From Flavobacterium foetidum (GTDB lineage Bacteria; Bacteroidota; Bacteroidia; Flavobacteriales; Flavobacteriaceae), in assembly GCF_004634245.1 (NCBI RefSeq), contig NZ_SJTF01000002.1, positions 372,001 to 436,000 of the forward strand: a stretch of 64,000 nt of DNA, written 5' to 3'. Shown here piece by piece: positions 52,773-61,484 of the stretch (position 1 is its first letter; each line of letters opens with the position of its first letter). The notes under the pieces are model-generated. The model was given only the letters and a program-made list of their open reading frames with translations, searched no databases and was not told the DNA's origin. A program made the position numbers and the translations under genes.

Positions 52773-54152
52773 TCACTCAGAAACAAAACAAGAAGCTGGC
52801 AGATTGGCTTTATTAAACAAATCCGATTGCGTTGTGTTTCCCCACGCAAATCTCACTTTTGCCGGAGAAGACACTTTTTTACTGCTCAAAATAACTTCGT
52901 TGTTTTTAATTGAAGCTTCGGCTGGATAAAAAACTCCATCTACTCCGGCCACTTCAAACTGATTCGATTTTTTGTCTTTAAAATATAATCCTTCAGCATA
53001 ATCAAAAGAAACGGTAACTTTGTTTTTATCTATTTTAATGGATTTAAAGAGCGGTCCATTAACTAAATTAGAATTGATTTTATAAGTATCAGCTAAAGCT
53101 AAATTGGCCAAACGAACTCCAACCGCTTTTTTATTTTTTGGATGAATATCAATAGTGTCTGAAACATCGCTGATAACTACCATTCTGGTTTTCGAAACCT
53201 CTTTCAGCAGTTTTCTCTGGGAATTTCGAACTGTTACATTGGAGAAATTATTCGAACCTGTTTTAAATGGCGCAATCTGAACATAGTAAAATGGAAATTC
53301 GTGTTTCCATTCTTTTCTCCAGGAAGTAATCAAAGCACCCAACGTTTTATCATAAACCAAAGAACCCACATTTGATTCTCCTTGATACCAAAGCACTCCC
53401 GCAATTTTAAATCCGATAATTGGATAAATCATGGCATTGTAAGCGCGTCCAGGTTGTCTGGGTCCGTATTCTTGTTCATTGAGTTTTTTAGCATTTTCTA
53501 ATAAAACAGAATCGTTATTAACAACTTCTGATGACATCCAGATTTCCGCAGGAGTGCCGCCCCAGTTGGAAGAAATCAATCCGATGGGAACATTTTTTAA
53601 ATCCTCGCGAAGACGTTTCGCAAAAAAATACCCCACTGCACTAAAATACTTCATGGTTTCAGGAGTTGATTCAGTCCAATTTCCCAATAAATTATGCTGT
53701 GGATTTTCGGCTGTCAACTTCGGAACCGTAAAAAATCGGATATTCGGATTTGTGGCATTTTTCATTTCTTCTTCGCCATCGTCAATTCCCCAGCTGGCAG
53801 ACATTTCCATATTTGATTGTCCAGAACAAAGCCAGACTTCTCCAATTAGAATATTTTTGATAATAACTTCGTTATAACCTTTTATCGAAATGGTAAAAGG
53901 TCCGCCTGCTTCAGGAGTTTTAATGGTCAATTCCCATTTTGCCTGATTGTTTGCAGCCGTTTTACATTCCTGATTATTCCAGCTCGAAACCAATTTGATT
54001 TCTTCTTTTGGATTGCCCCAACCCCAAATTTTAACTTCAGAATTGCGCTGTAAAACCATATTGTCGCCAAAAATATTCGGAAGAGAAACGTTTGCTATCA
54101 TAGTATTGGAAATCAACAGAAAGAGAACAAACTTAAATATATTATTTTTCAT
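52773..54152 (-). CDS. SGNH-type sialate/acetyl O-acetylesterase
   Basis: 459 aa, signal peptide to about residue 20. Family signature GEVWLCSGQSNMEM with nucleophile Ser113, SSNWGGTPAEIW, and VLWYQGESN for the oxyanion block; DIHPKNK supplies the catalytic Asp/His. Listed in databases as sialate O-acetylesterase, but in plant-polysaccharide loci such enzymes remove acetyl groups from mannan or xylan. It starts inside the end of the upstream CE2-like gene (11-bp overlap), so the two esterases are co-translated. Periplasmic. Confidence 0.9.
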   Translation of the reverse strand: MKNNIFKFVLFLLISNTMIANVSLPNIFGDNMVLQRNSEVKIWGWGNPKEEIKLVSSWNNQECKTAANNQAKWELTIKTPEAGGPFTISIKGYNEVIIKNILIGEVWLCSGQSNMEMSASWGIDDGEEEMKNATNPNIRFFTVPKLTAENPQHNLLGNWTESTPETMKYFSAVGYFFAKRLREDLKNVPIGLISSNWGGTPAEIWMSSEVVNNDSVLLENAKKLNEQEYGPRQPGRAYNAMIYPIIGFKIAGVLWYQGESNVGSLVYDKTLGALITSWRKEWKHEFPFYYVQIAPFKTGSNNFSNVTVRNSQRKLLKEVSKTRMVVISDVSDTIDIHPKNKKAVGVRLANLALADTYKINSNLVNGPLFKSIKIDKNKVTVSFDYAEGLYFKDKKSNQFEVAGVDGVFYPAEASIKNNEVILSSKKVSSPAKVRFAWGNTTQSDLFNKANLPASCFVSE

Positions 54153-55242
54153 TGAGAAGCTTCTTTAAAAAAGGTCCGTATTGTTCTGCCATTACTTTTT
54201 GATCTGCCACATCTGGATGTCCCAAACAGCCATTTGGAATCATTGGCTTAAATTTGAAAATTCGGATTGATTTATGCGCTTTATCATTCGCGAAAGCGTT
54301 TTTAACTTTATTCAGGCAATCTTCAAAAACAACTCCTTTTTCTCCTCCGACCATCGGGCTATTGGTAATCACAATTTGAATATTCGGATTATGTTTGTAC
54401 AGCATTTTTATAAAATTGATGTAATTTGAAACATACTTTTCAGGATTAAAGGGCAGACGTTCTTTCTTGCCGTCTCCGCCAGAAAAATCATTTGTTCCTA
54501 AAGCGATACTTATAATGTCTGGCTGAAAAGCAAAATCATACTTTGGTTTTGATGCATCTTTTGTCAAATACAGATTCTGATATACATCTGGCATGATGGC
54601 TTCTTCTTTATTTTCGTCATTCCAATTTCGGTACATACCGATTCCCGAAACACAGCTCATCAAATAATCGACACCAATCGCTCTTGACAGCTTGGGACCA
54701 TAAGCATAATATCCGTTATGATGATCCATATACTCTCCCTTATCGCAGGGAACATCAGAACCGTCGCTGGCAGCGCCACAGGTAATAGAATCACCAATAA
54801 ATTCAATTTTCTTTTTCTTTTTAAATGAAATGGGTGTCAGTTTTGCGGTTGTTCCTGCAAACAAAATATTGCCACTCTGTGCTTCTGTATTTTTGTAAAT
54901 TTCTAATCGATGCTCCTTTTGATTTGAAGTCACTTTTATTGGAAATGACTGTATGGCTCCTTTCTCGATTCTGATTTTTCCGATATATTTTCCGTCCAAA
55001 ACCAGCTGAACATAGTTATGATGCTCGTAAGAATCTACACTTTGAAGCGAAATTGAGCATTCTTTTCCCGTAAAATTAAAAGAGACCGAAGAGGCAGTAC
55101 CAATTAAAATAACCTGATCATTTTGCAGCTGATCCACTCGGCCTTGATATAAAAAAGTTTTTTTAGAATTTTGAGTTTGTGCATTCGAAACAGCCGAAAT
55201 CAGCAAAAACGAAATTAAAACAGTTATTTTTTTGAGAAACAT
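54142..55242 (-). CDS. CE2-like acetyl esterase (jelly-roll plus SGNH)
   Basis: 366 aa, signal peptide to about residue 21 (VSNAQ). N-terminal beta jelly-roll (about 30-140, FLYQGRVDQLQND, VSFNFTGKECSISL), then an SGNH hydrolase with Ser152 in IEFIGDSITCG, GTNDFSGGD, and His342 in GCLGHPDVADQ. This layout is that of carbohydrate esterase family 2, which deacetylates mannan, glucomannan and xylan, preferring O-6 acetyl groups. It is the first gene of the two-esterase operon beside the mannan genes. Specificity is inferred from neighbours. Confidence 0.9.
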   Translation of the reverse strand: MFLKKITVLISFLLISAVSNAQTQNSKKTFLYQGRVDQLQNDQVILIGTASSVSFNFTGKECSISLQSVDSYEHHNYVQLVLDGKYIGKIRIEKGAIQSFPIKVTSNQKEHRLEIYKNTEAQSGNILFAGTTAKLTPISFKKKKKIEFIGDSITCGAASDGSDVPCDKGEYMDHHNGYYAYGPKLSRAIGVDYLMSCVSGIGMYRNWNDENKEEAIMPDVYQNLYLTKDASKPKYDFAFQPDIISIALGTNDFSGGDGKKERLPFNPEKYVSNYINFIKMLYKHNPNIQIVITNSPMVGGEKGVVFEDCLNKVKNAFANDKAHKSIRIFKFKPMIPNGCLGHPDVADQKVMAEQYGPFLKKLLNEK

Positions 55243-55459
55243 AATTTATTTGTTAAAATATAAATACGATTCACAAATATATTTGAAATGAATTACACAG
55301 AAAGATACTAAAATGTCAAAAAGCAATAAAAAAACACCACATAAACACATCAATTAATGACTAAATGATACGTATTTATACTATTTAGAGTATTGTTGTT
55401 CTTTTTAAAGTAAAATAACAGTTTATCTTTAGCGTTTCAATTTATACAAAACTAAAAAT

Positions 55460-55969
55460 ATGAAATCGCGCCTACTATTATTTCTACTGCCCGTTATTTT
55501 ACTTTCTTCCTTTAATTTAAAAAAGAAAGAACCACAAATAGTAGTTCAAAACAATAGAATTGAGAACACAATAAATCGTGATTCTATCATCGCTTTCGCT
55601 AAACAATATCTAGGAACTCCCTATGCATACGCAAGCAGCAATCCGAAAAAAGGTTTTGATTGTTCGGGATTTGTGAGTTATGTTTTCAGCAATTTTGGAG
55701 TAACACTGCCAAGAAGTTCAAGCGGCTACAAAAATTTAGGAACGGCTTTAAAACCGGAAGACTTTAAAGTGGGTGATGTTTTAGTCTTTTATGGATACAA
55801 AAACAGAAATATTGTGGGGCACGTAGGCATCATCTGCGAAGCCAACGGAATGCAGTCCAAATTTATTCATGCTTCATCAGGAAAAGCACAGCAAGTTACT
55901 ATAACAGAACTTAATACAGAACATTATACCAAACGCTTTTATAAATGTGTTGATGTTTTGGCTAAATAG
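55460..55969 (+). CDS. NlpC/P60 family peptidoglycan hydrolase
   Basis: 169 aa with an N-terminal hydrophobic signal (LLLFLLPVILLSSF). NlpC/P60 papain-like fold with catalytic Cys68 (GFDCSGFVSYVF), His121 (GHVGIICE) and His137 (FIHASSGKAQQV). It cleaves D-Glu-diaminopimelate bonds in stem peptides in the periplasm. It is about the minimal length, with no SH3 targeting domain. A TATCTTTA element about 35 bp upstream of the start may be its -7 box. Confidence 0.92.
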   Translation: MKSRLLLFLLPVILLSSFNLKKKEPQIVVQNNRIENTINRDSIIAFAKQYLGTPYAYASSNPKKGFDCSGFVSYVFSNFGVTLPRSSSGYKNLGTALKPEDFKVGDVLVFYGYKNRNIVGHVGIICEANGMQSKFIHASSGKAQQVTITELNTEHYTKRFYKCVDVLAK

Positions 55970-55983
55970 TTTTTTGTTAGCCA

Positions 55984-56014
55984 CGACTCGAGCGATAGCG
56001 AACAGGCGAAGCAA
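55984..56014. repeat. TTCGCTATCGC module inside another repeat
   Basis: Reverse complement TTGCTTCGCCTGTTCGCTAT, then CGCTCGAGTCG. It splits a GCCACGA/ATTCACGAATT sequence of the kind that forms the arms of copy A, and matches 52580-52607 at about 25 of 27 positions. Confidence 0.65.
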
Positions 56015-56045
56015 TTCACGAATTTTCGCGAATTAATTTTTGCCA

Positions 56046-56100
56046 CAGATTAAAAGGATTAAATAGATTATAAAAAATCAGTGTTAATCTTTTTAATCTG
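56046..56100. repeat. Inverted repeat CAGATTAAAAGGATTA
   Basis: CAGATTAAAAGGATTAAA (56046-56063) and TTAATCTTTTTAATCTG (56084-56100), a core type related to the AATCTGCG stems of the other nested repeats. TTGGAATTTGG words follow to 56185. Confidence 0.65.
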
Positions 56101-56188
56101 GGGCTTTAACTTTTTCCTACAAATCAAATCTCATCAAATTTTAATGCCAATTTTGGAATTTGGATTTTCGAGATTGGAATTTAAACTT

Positions 56189-57769
56189 TTATTCTTCTGT
56201 CAATAATTTTATCAGACTTTCATCTCTTTGGTAGATATCTTTATAGAAATTCAAATTTCCTTCTCGATCAACCCAAGCAGTAAAATAGCCAATATAGACC
56301 GGAACTTGCTTTTTTAAAGTGTACCAGTTTTCTTTGCTGGCGTGCATTGCCTTATCTATTTTTTCGGGTGTCCATTTCGGGTCGTCTTTGAGAAGTTCTA
56401 TAGCCAATTCTCTAGGCTTTGCTACACGTACACATCCGTGGCTGAAGGCTCGGCTTTCTCTCTCAAACAAACTTTTTGAAGGAGTATCGTGCAGATATAT
56501 ATTATTAGAATTCGGAAAAAGAAATTTTACCAGTCCGAGCGAATTATTTTTACCCGGAAGCTGTCGCACCGCACCATTATTCCATTCCAGATTTTTCTGT
56601 GCGAGGTAATTTTTGTTTCTTGCCATTCCAGGCTTAATCTCGCTTTTGATGATGCTTGGCGGCACGTTCCAATACGGACTGAAAACAATATATCGCATCA
56701 TACCGCTGAAAATGACCGTTTTTGTCATTGCTTTTCCTACCACAACTGGAGAAGTGAATACTATTTCGCCGTTTCGAACCATGTAAAGCTTAAATTCTGG
56801 AATGTTGACTTCTATAAATTCTTTTCCCTTTTCAAGCTCGGGATCAATCCATCGGCAACGCTCCATATTGGCGATAATCGTTTTGATTCTGTCTGAAACC
56901 GGAACATTCATCTCGGCAATATGTTCTTTTAAAATAGTATTTTTTGGTGTGTTTCCATGACGCAGTTCAAATTCCTTAACCGCTTTCATCAGCACAGAAT
57001 CGCAAACATTGCTTTTAGTGTTTTCTTTTAAATTTCCGGAGATATAAAGTCGTTCCCGAATTTGGCCAATTATTGTACTAGAATCTCCTAATTTAAGACC
57101 TTTATAATCTTCTCCAATTTCAATTGCTGCCCATCCTCCTTTTTTCTCAATTTCCCTGTATTCTTTAAGGGCATCTCGAAGTTTGTAATACTGGCTGAAC
57201 ATTTTGCTTTTCTTGTCGTCGCTAATGGTAGATTTCTTAAAGATAGAATCGGTCAGGACTTGGTAATTAAGCTTTTTTCTAGGCAGCAGCCATTCGAGAG
57301 AAATCGAGGTCTTTTCATCAAATCCTGCATATACTTTTTCAGCGTAATAAAAATACAGATTCGAAATCATCAAGTCGGTTTCTTCTTTGTTCATTTTATT
57401 GACCGAATTGTTTTCGAAAATACCGCTCAGTTTTTCGTTATACGGAAAATTAGCTTTCAGGCCTTCATCACTTAAACCTTTGTATTTATCGAATAAGGTA
57501 TTTCCGAATTCTACAACACCTTTATTATCAAGCCATAATTGTGTCGATTTATTTTTAAGGTACAACGCAGCTACATCTTTCTGAAACTTAATCAGTTTGG
57601 GATATGTTTCATAAAAAGAAGCCACTCGGCTGCTGTCTATAGTCAGTTTTAACTCCGGTATAATTTTTTCAGAAGTTTTGGCATTTTCTTCTTTTTTATC
57701 GGCTTTAGAATTACAAGATGCTATCGTAAAAATAACAAATAAGGCGGTTAAGGGATACCAGATTTTCAT
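56189..57769 (-). CDS. L,D-transpeptidase (YcbB-type) lipoprotein
   Basis: 526 aa. The lipobox is IASC (Cys19). Large N-terminal helical scaffolding domain, peptidoglycan-binding helices near 225-275 (DSSTIIGQIRERLYISG, KEFELRHG), and a YkuD catalytic domain at about 315-480 with HDTPSKSLF and SRAFSHGCVRVA (Cys446, His444, Ser443). It makes 3-3 cross-links in peptidoglycan or attaches proteins, in the periplasm. Length and capping loop match the YcbB rather than the ErfK type. Monocistronic. Confidence 0.93.
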   Translation of the reverse strand: MKIWYPLTALFVIFTIASCNSKADKKEENAKTSEKIIPELKLTIDSSRVASFYETYPKLIKFQKDVAALYLKNKSTQLWLDNKGVVEFGNTLFDKYKGLSDEGLKANFPYNEKLSGIFENNSVNKMNKEETDLMISNLYFYYAEKVYAGFDEKTSISLEWLLPRKKLNYQVLTDSIFKKSTISDDKKSKMFSQYYKLRDALKEYREIEKKGGWAAIEIGEDYKGLKLGDSSTIIGQIRERLYISGNLKENTKSNVCDSVLMKAVKEFELRHGNTPKNTILKEHIAEMNVPVSDRIKTIIANMERCRWIDPELEKGKEFIEVNIPEFKLYMVRNGEIVFTSPVVVGKAMTKTVIFSGMMRYIVFSPYWNVPPSIIKSEIKPGMARNKNYLAQKNLEWNNGAVRQLPGKNNSLGLVKFLFPNSNNIYLHDTPSKSLFERESRAFSHGCVRVAKPRELAIELLKDDPKWTPEKIDKAMHASKENWYTLKKQVPVYIGYFTAWVDREGNLNFYKDIYQRDESLIKLLTEE

Positions 57770-57890
57770 AGTAAAATTTTTAATAAAAGTAAAAAAAATA
57801 CATTACAAACATAATCGAGTTGAAAATTTTTCCTAACCAATTAATGAGTGTATTAAAAAGCAAAAAAAAACGTTTCACAGTAACAAAAAA

Positions 57891-57918
57891 AGCTCCAGAT
57901 AATTGTCTATCTGAAGCT
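57891..57918 (-). terminator. Terminator of the DUF1573 gene
   Basis: AGCTCCAGAT/ATCTGAAGCT with one G-T pair; on the minus strand it is followed by seven T residues. Confidence 0.85.
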
Positions 57919-57946
57919 TTGCCATATAACTAACCTAATAAAAATT

Positions 57947-58363
57947 TTAGATAACAGTACCTTTTAAAGTAAGGATTTTTGGTGTAGTTTCAGCACTTGT
58001 CGTTACGGTAACTGTTTTGCTAAATGCACCTTTATTTGCAGCGTTGTAAGTTGCGATAACTCTTGCCGATTTTCCAGGAAGAACAGGCTCTTTTGTATAA
58101 TCTGTAGCAGTACAACCGCAAGAACCCTGAACATTTGTAATTACTACAGCAGTTTTTCCAGTGTTTTTAAATTCATAAACAATCGCTTTTGGAGTTCCTT
58201 GTGGAATTTGTCCAACATCAATTGTTTCTGCTTTCCAAACAATTGTAGAAGCAGCTGTTTCTACAGTTTCAATTTTTGAAACCAAAGATTTTACCGGCGC
58301 AACTGCCGAAAAAGACATAAGGCCTAAAGCCAAAGCTAACATTGAAATTCTGATTACTTTCAT
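57947..58363 (-). CDS. DUF1573 secreted Ig-like protein
   Basis: 138 aa, signal peptide (MLALALGLMSFSA, cleavage near residue 20). One DUF1573 domain: IDVGQIPQGTPKAIVYEF, TNVQGSCGCTATDY with the conserved CGC, and KTVTVTTSAE at the end; an ASH/MSP-like beta-sandwich in the periplasm. Role unknown; such proteins are abundant in Bacteroidota. It is divergent from the histidine kinase at 58494 with a 130-bp shared upstream region, so it could be a target of that two-component system (inference). Confidence 0.9.
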   Translation of the reverse strand: MKVIRISMLALALGLMSFSAVAPVKSLVSKIETVETAASTIVWKAETIDVGQIPQGTPKAIVYEFKNTGKTAVVITNVQGSCGCTATDYTKEPVLPGKSARVIATYNAANKGAFSKTVTVTTSAETTPKILTLKGTVI

Positions 58364-58493
58364 AACGGTTTATTTTAAATGGTTTAAAGTTCAAATTTTA
58401 TATTTCAAAAGTAATTCTCAAAAAAACAAAGTGCTGTTAACCGCTCTCAAATGTTTGTTAACGACTTGTTAATCGCTTATTTTCAGTATAAAA

Positions 58494-59792
58494 TTGATTA
58501 ATATTACACTTTCAAAACTCATTTTCTTGAAAATTAATAAACTCAACAGCATCATACTTTTAGGACTAATTGCCATCATCAGCATATTGGTCGCTCAATT
58601 GCTTTGGACTAAAGAAGCTTTTACGCTTGAGCAGAAAAAGCTCAGCCAGAAAGCTCATATTGCCTTATTGGAAGTTGCCAAAAAGCTTTATGAAGGAACC
58701 AATCACGAACTTCCGGCTCAGAATCCGGTGCAGAAAATATCAAATGATTATTATATTGTAAATGTTGATAACGAATTTGAACCCGATATTTTAGAATTTT
58801 ATCTGCAGACAGAGTTCAAAAAAATGAACATCACCACCGACTTTGAATATGCCATGTACAACTGTCAGAGCGACGAGATGATTTATGGCGATTATATTTC
58901 GCTTTCGAAGAAAAAAGCAGAATGCAAAAAAACCGTCTATTTCCCGAAACATAAAAATCTGGTTTATTATTTTGCCGTTCGCTTTCCGAACGAAACTACG
59001 TATTTATTCAGTTCAATGCGATTTTGGTTTATTCTTTCGACGGCTTTAATCTTTATTTTACTGATTTATGTTTATTCGATATTTAAGCTCCTTCAGCAAA
59101 AAAAATATTCAGAATTGCAGCGCGATTTCATCAACAATATGACGCATGAATTTAAAACGCCTTTGGCTTCCATTCTTATTGCTTCTAAATATTTGATCGA
59201 ACAAAAACCTATTAAAGAAGACAAAAAACTTTTTACTTATACTGATATTATTATCAATCAGGGGAATAAGCTAAACAGTCATATTGAAAAGATTTTAAAT
59301 ATTGCCAAATCGGATTATGCTCCTTTGGAACTCAACAAAGAAAGTATTCTGATTGTTCCGATAATTGAAGAAGCTATCGAAAATATCAAGCTGAAATATC
59401 CTGAAGCTTCTCTTTCTATTGAAACAGCATCAACTCAATATTTAATCGAAACAGATGCTTTTCATTTTGGTAATCTGGTCTATAATTTATTGGACAATGC
59501 AGTGAAATATTGCAATGAAAAACCTGAAATTAAAATTAAAATCACAGAAGAAAACAATTGTTTAAAACTTGAGTTTAATGATAATGGAATTGGGATTAAT
59601 CCTAAAAAAATATCTTTTATCTTTGATAAGTTTTATCGCGTTCAGAACGAAAAAAGCAATGAAGTTAACGGATTTGGTCTTGGTTTGTATTATGTAAAAG
59701 AGATCTGCAGTCTTCAGAGCTGGAAAATAAAAGCCGAAAATAATCCTGAGAAGGGCGTTACCATAACTTTATCTATTCCTTATAAAAAATGA
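58494..59792 (+). CDS. Sensor histidine kinase (two-transmembrane, TTG start)
   Basis: No ATG precedes the first membrane helix. TTG 58494 gives 432 aa; TTG 58527 (MKINKLNSIILLG) is at least as likely and gives 421 aa. Two membrane helices (about 20-38 and 180-203) enclose a periplasmic sensor of about 140 aa. Cytoplasmic HisKA with His218 in MTHEFKTPLASI, and HATPase boxes NLLDNAVKYC, FNDNGIGINP and FGLGLYYVKEI. The OmpR-type regulator overlaps its stop by 4 bp (ATGA), so they form one operon. Signal unknown. Confidence 0.93.
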   Translation: MINITLSKLIFLKINKLNSIILLGLIAIISILVAQLLWTKEAFTLEQKKLSQKAHIALLEVAKKLYEGTNHELPAQNPVQKISNDYYIVNVDNEFEPDILEFYLQTEFKKMNITTDFEYAMYNCQSDEMIYGDYISLSKKKAECKKTVYFPKHKNLVYYFAVRFPNETTYLFSSMRFWFILSTALIFILLIYVYSIFKLLQQKKYSELQRDFINNMTHEFKTPLASILIASKYLIEQKPIKEDKKLFTYTDIIINQGNKLNSHIEKILNIAKSDYAPLELNKESILIVPIIEEAIENIKLKYPEASLSIETASTQYLIETDAFHFGNLVYNLLDNAVKYCNEKPEIKIKITEENNCLKLEFNDNGIGINPKKISFIFDKFYRVQNEKSNEVNGFGLGLYYVKEICSLQSWKIKAENNPEKGVTITLSIPYKK

Positions 59793-60475
59793 GAAACTTC
59801 AAAATACTTTATGCCGAAGACGATGAAACTCTTGCGTTTTTAACCAAAGACAATTTGGAGCAAAACAATTATGATGTAACACATTGTTCTGACGGAAAAT
59901 CAGCTTTGAAAATTTTTGAAGAGGAAGAATTCGATATTTGCATTTTTGATATAATGATGCCTAAAATGGACGGTTTTGATTTGGCTGAAGCGGTTCGAAA
60001 AATTGATGTTGATGTTCCGATTATTTTTCTTTCGGCTAAAACTTTAAAAGAAGATAGAATTAAAGGTTTGCGTCTTGGAGCAGATGATTATTTGGTAAAA
60101 CCTTTCAGCATTGAAGAATTATTATTAAAAATTGAAATCTTCTTAAAGCGTTCTCAGAAAAATATTCCGGCTGCAAAAACCATCTATGAAGTTGGAAAAT
60201 ATCAGTTTGACACTAAAAACTTTATTCTTTTTAATGATGAAGAGAAAGTCGGACTTACGCAACGTGAAGCCGAATTATTGAAGTTATTTTTAGATCATAA
60301 AAATTCTGTTTTAAAACGCGAACAAATCTTAACCTCTTTATGGGGAACAGATGATTATTTTATGGGAAGAAGTCTAGACGTTTTTATTTCGCGACTGCGG
60401 AAAATCCTGGCAAACGAGGATGGGATTTCGATAGAAAACCTGCATGGAATTGGCTTTAGGTTTTCTATTGGGTAA
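59789..60475 (+). CDS. OmpR-family response regulator
   Basis: 228 aa. Receiver domain with D11/D12 and phospho-acceptor D54 (CIFDIMMPKMDG), conserved Thr/Ser (FLSAKT) and Lys in VKPFS; winged-helix DNA-binding domain at about 125-228 (VGLTQREAELLKLF, VLKREQILTSLWG, RSLDVFISRLRKIL, LHGIGFRF). Activates or represses genes on phosphorylation by the kinase just upstream (4-bp overlap). Confidence 0.96.
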   Translation: MRNFKILYAEDDETLAFLTKDNLEQNNYDVTHCSDGKSALKIFEEEEFDICIFDIMMPKMDGFDLAEAVRKIDVDVPIIFLSAKTLKEDRIKGLRLGADDYLVKPFSIEELLLKIEIFLKRSQKNIPAAKTIYEVGKYQFDTKNFILFNDEEKVGLTQREAELLKLFLDHKNSVLKREQILTSLWGTDDYFMGRSLDVFISRLRKILANEDGISIENLHGIGFRFSIG

Positions 60476-60510
60476 ACTTTTCTTTTGAAGCAAAGTAACG
60501 AAAACGTTTT

Positions 60511-60612
60511 GTCATTTCGACCGAAGGGAGAAATCACACACGTTGATCGCCAAAGATTGTCGATATACTTTGCAGAGTTCCTAGTGTGATTTCTCCCTTC
60601 GGTCGAAATGAC
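60511..60612. repeat. GTCATTTCGACCGAAGGGAG inverted repeat
   Basis: GTCATTTCGACCGAAGGGAG followed by AAATCACAC (60511-60539) pairs with GTGTGATTTCTCCC-type sequence ending GTCGAAATGAC (60584-60612), with a spacer containing CAAAGATTG. It is a well-known dispersed sequence in Bacteroidota genomes, uninterrupted here, and a good reference for the split copy at 52561. Confidence 0.85.
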
Positions 60613-60719
60613 ATACTAGACGTAAACTTAAATAATAACAATTCTGCTAAAAATAAAGAAAAATGTGCAAATTAATTTTCTAAAAACTTTGTATTTTTAA
60701 TATCTAAATTTTCCCAGAT

Positions 60720-61484
60720 ATGAAATTACATCATTTGCGAAATGCCACTTTGGTAATTGAAACAGAAAAGCATGTCATTTTAGTTGACCCAATGTTAGGC
60801 AAACGAAAAACCATTCCGCCATTTACCATTTTTAGATATAAGCCAAAACGAAATCCGCTTGTGGCGCTGCCCAAAAACAGCAGGGAAATTTTAAGCAAAG
60901 TGACACATTGCCTGATTACACATCTTCATCCCGATCACATCGACAAGGCTGGTGAAGTCTTTTTGAGACGAAACAACGTTTCTGTCATCTGTAGTTCAAA
61001 AGATGAAAAAGCATTGACTCAAAGAGGCCTGTCTGTAATTCAGACACTAGATTACTGGGAACCCCAAAAATTCTTAGACGGAAAAATAACTGGAATTCCC
61101 GCAATCCACGGTTATGGTTTTATTGCAAAAGTAATGGGTAACGTAATGGGATTTCTCATCGAGCTAGACGGAGAAAAATCAATCTATGTAAGTTCTGACA
61201 CTGTATTTACTGACCATGTCCAGAAAGTTCTAACGGAACATAAACCTGACATTTCCATCGTAGCTTGCGGAACTGCTCGATTAGATTTTGGACAACCTTT
61301 ACTGATGCGAATGGATGAAATTTTAAAATTTACTGAACTCGCTCCCGGAAAAGTTTTTGCGAATCATTTAGAAGCCCTAAATCATTGCCCGACCACAAGA
61401 TTGCAATTAAAAACAGCATTGTCTGACCATGGTCTTTTAGGAAAAACAGTTGTTCCAAATGATGGGGAATGTGTAGAATATTAG
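60720..61484 (+). CDS. Metallo-beta-lactamase-fold hydrolase
   Basis: 254 aa, cytoplasmic. Zinc-binding HxHxDH at 68-73 (LITHLHPDHID), preceded by ILVDPMLG, with SDTVFTD for the bridging Asp and FANHLEALNHC for the last His. It resembles the UlaG / YtnP-like branch of the superfamily (L-ascorbate lactonase-like), but the substrate is not predictable. Its TAG is directly followed by the stop codon (CTA on the plus strand) of the convergent radical SAM gene. Confidence 0.88.
   Translation: MKLHHLRNATLVIETEKHVILVDPMLGKRKTIPPFTIFRYKPKRNPLVALPKNSREILSKVTHCLITHLHPDHIDKAGEVFLRRNNVSVICSSKDEKALTQRGLSVIQTLDYWEPQKFLDGKITGIPAIHGYGFIAKVMGNVMGFLIELDGEKSIYVSSDTVFTDHVQKVLTEHKPDISIVACGTARLDFGQPLLMRMDEILKFTELAPGKVFANHLEALNHCPTTRLQLKTALSDHGLLGKTVVPNDGECVEY

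Noticed and set aside
52439..52929. Two short plus-strand ORFs (66 and 78 codons) in and beyond the repeat-filled gap
   Set aside because: They are made of repeat sequence and run into the antisense of the esterase gene.
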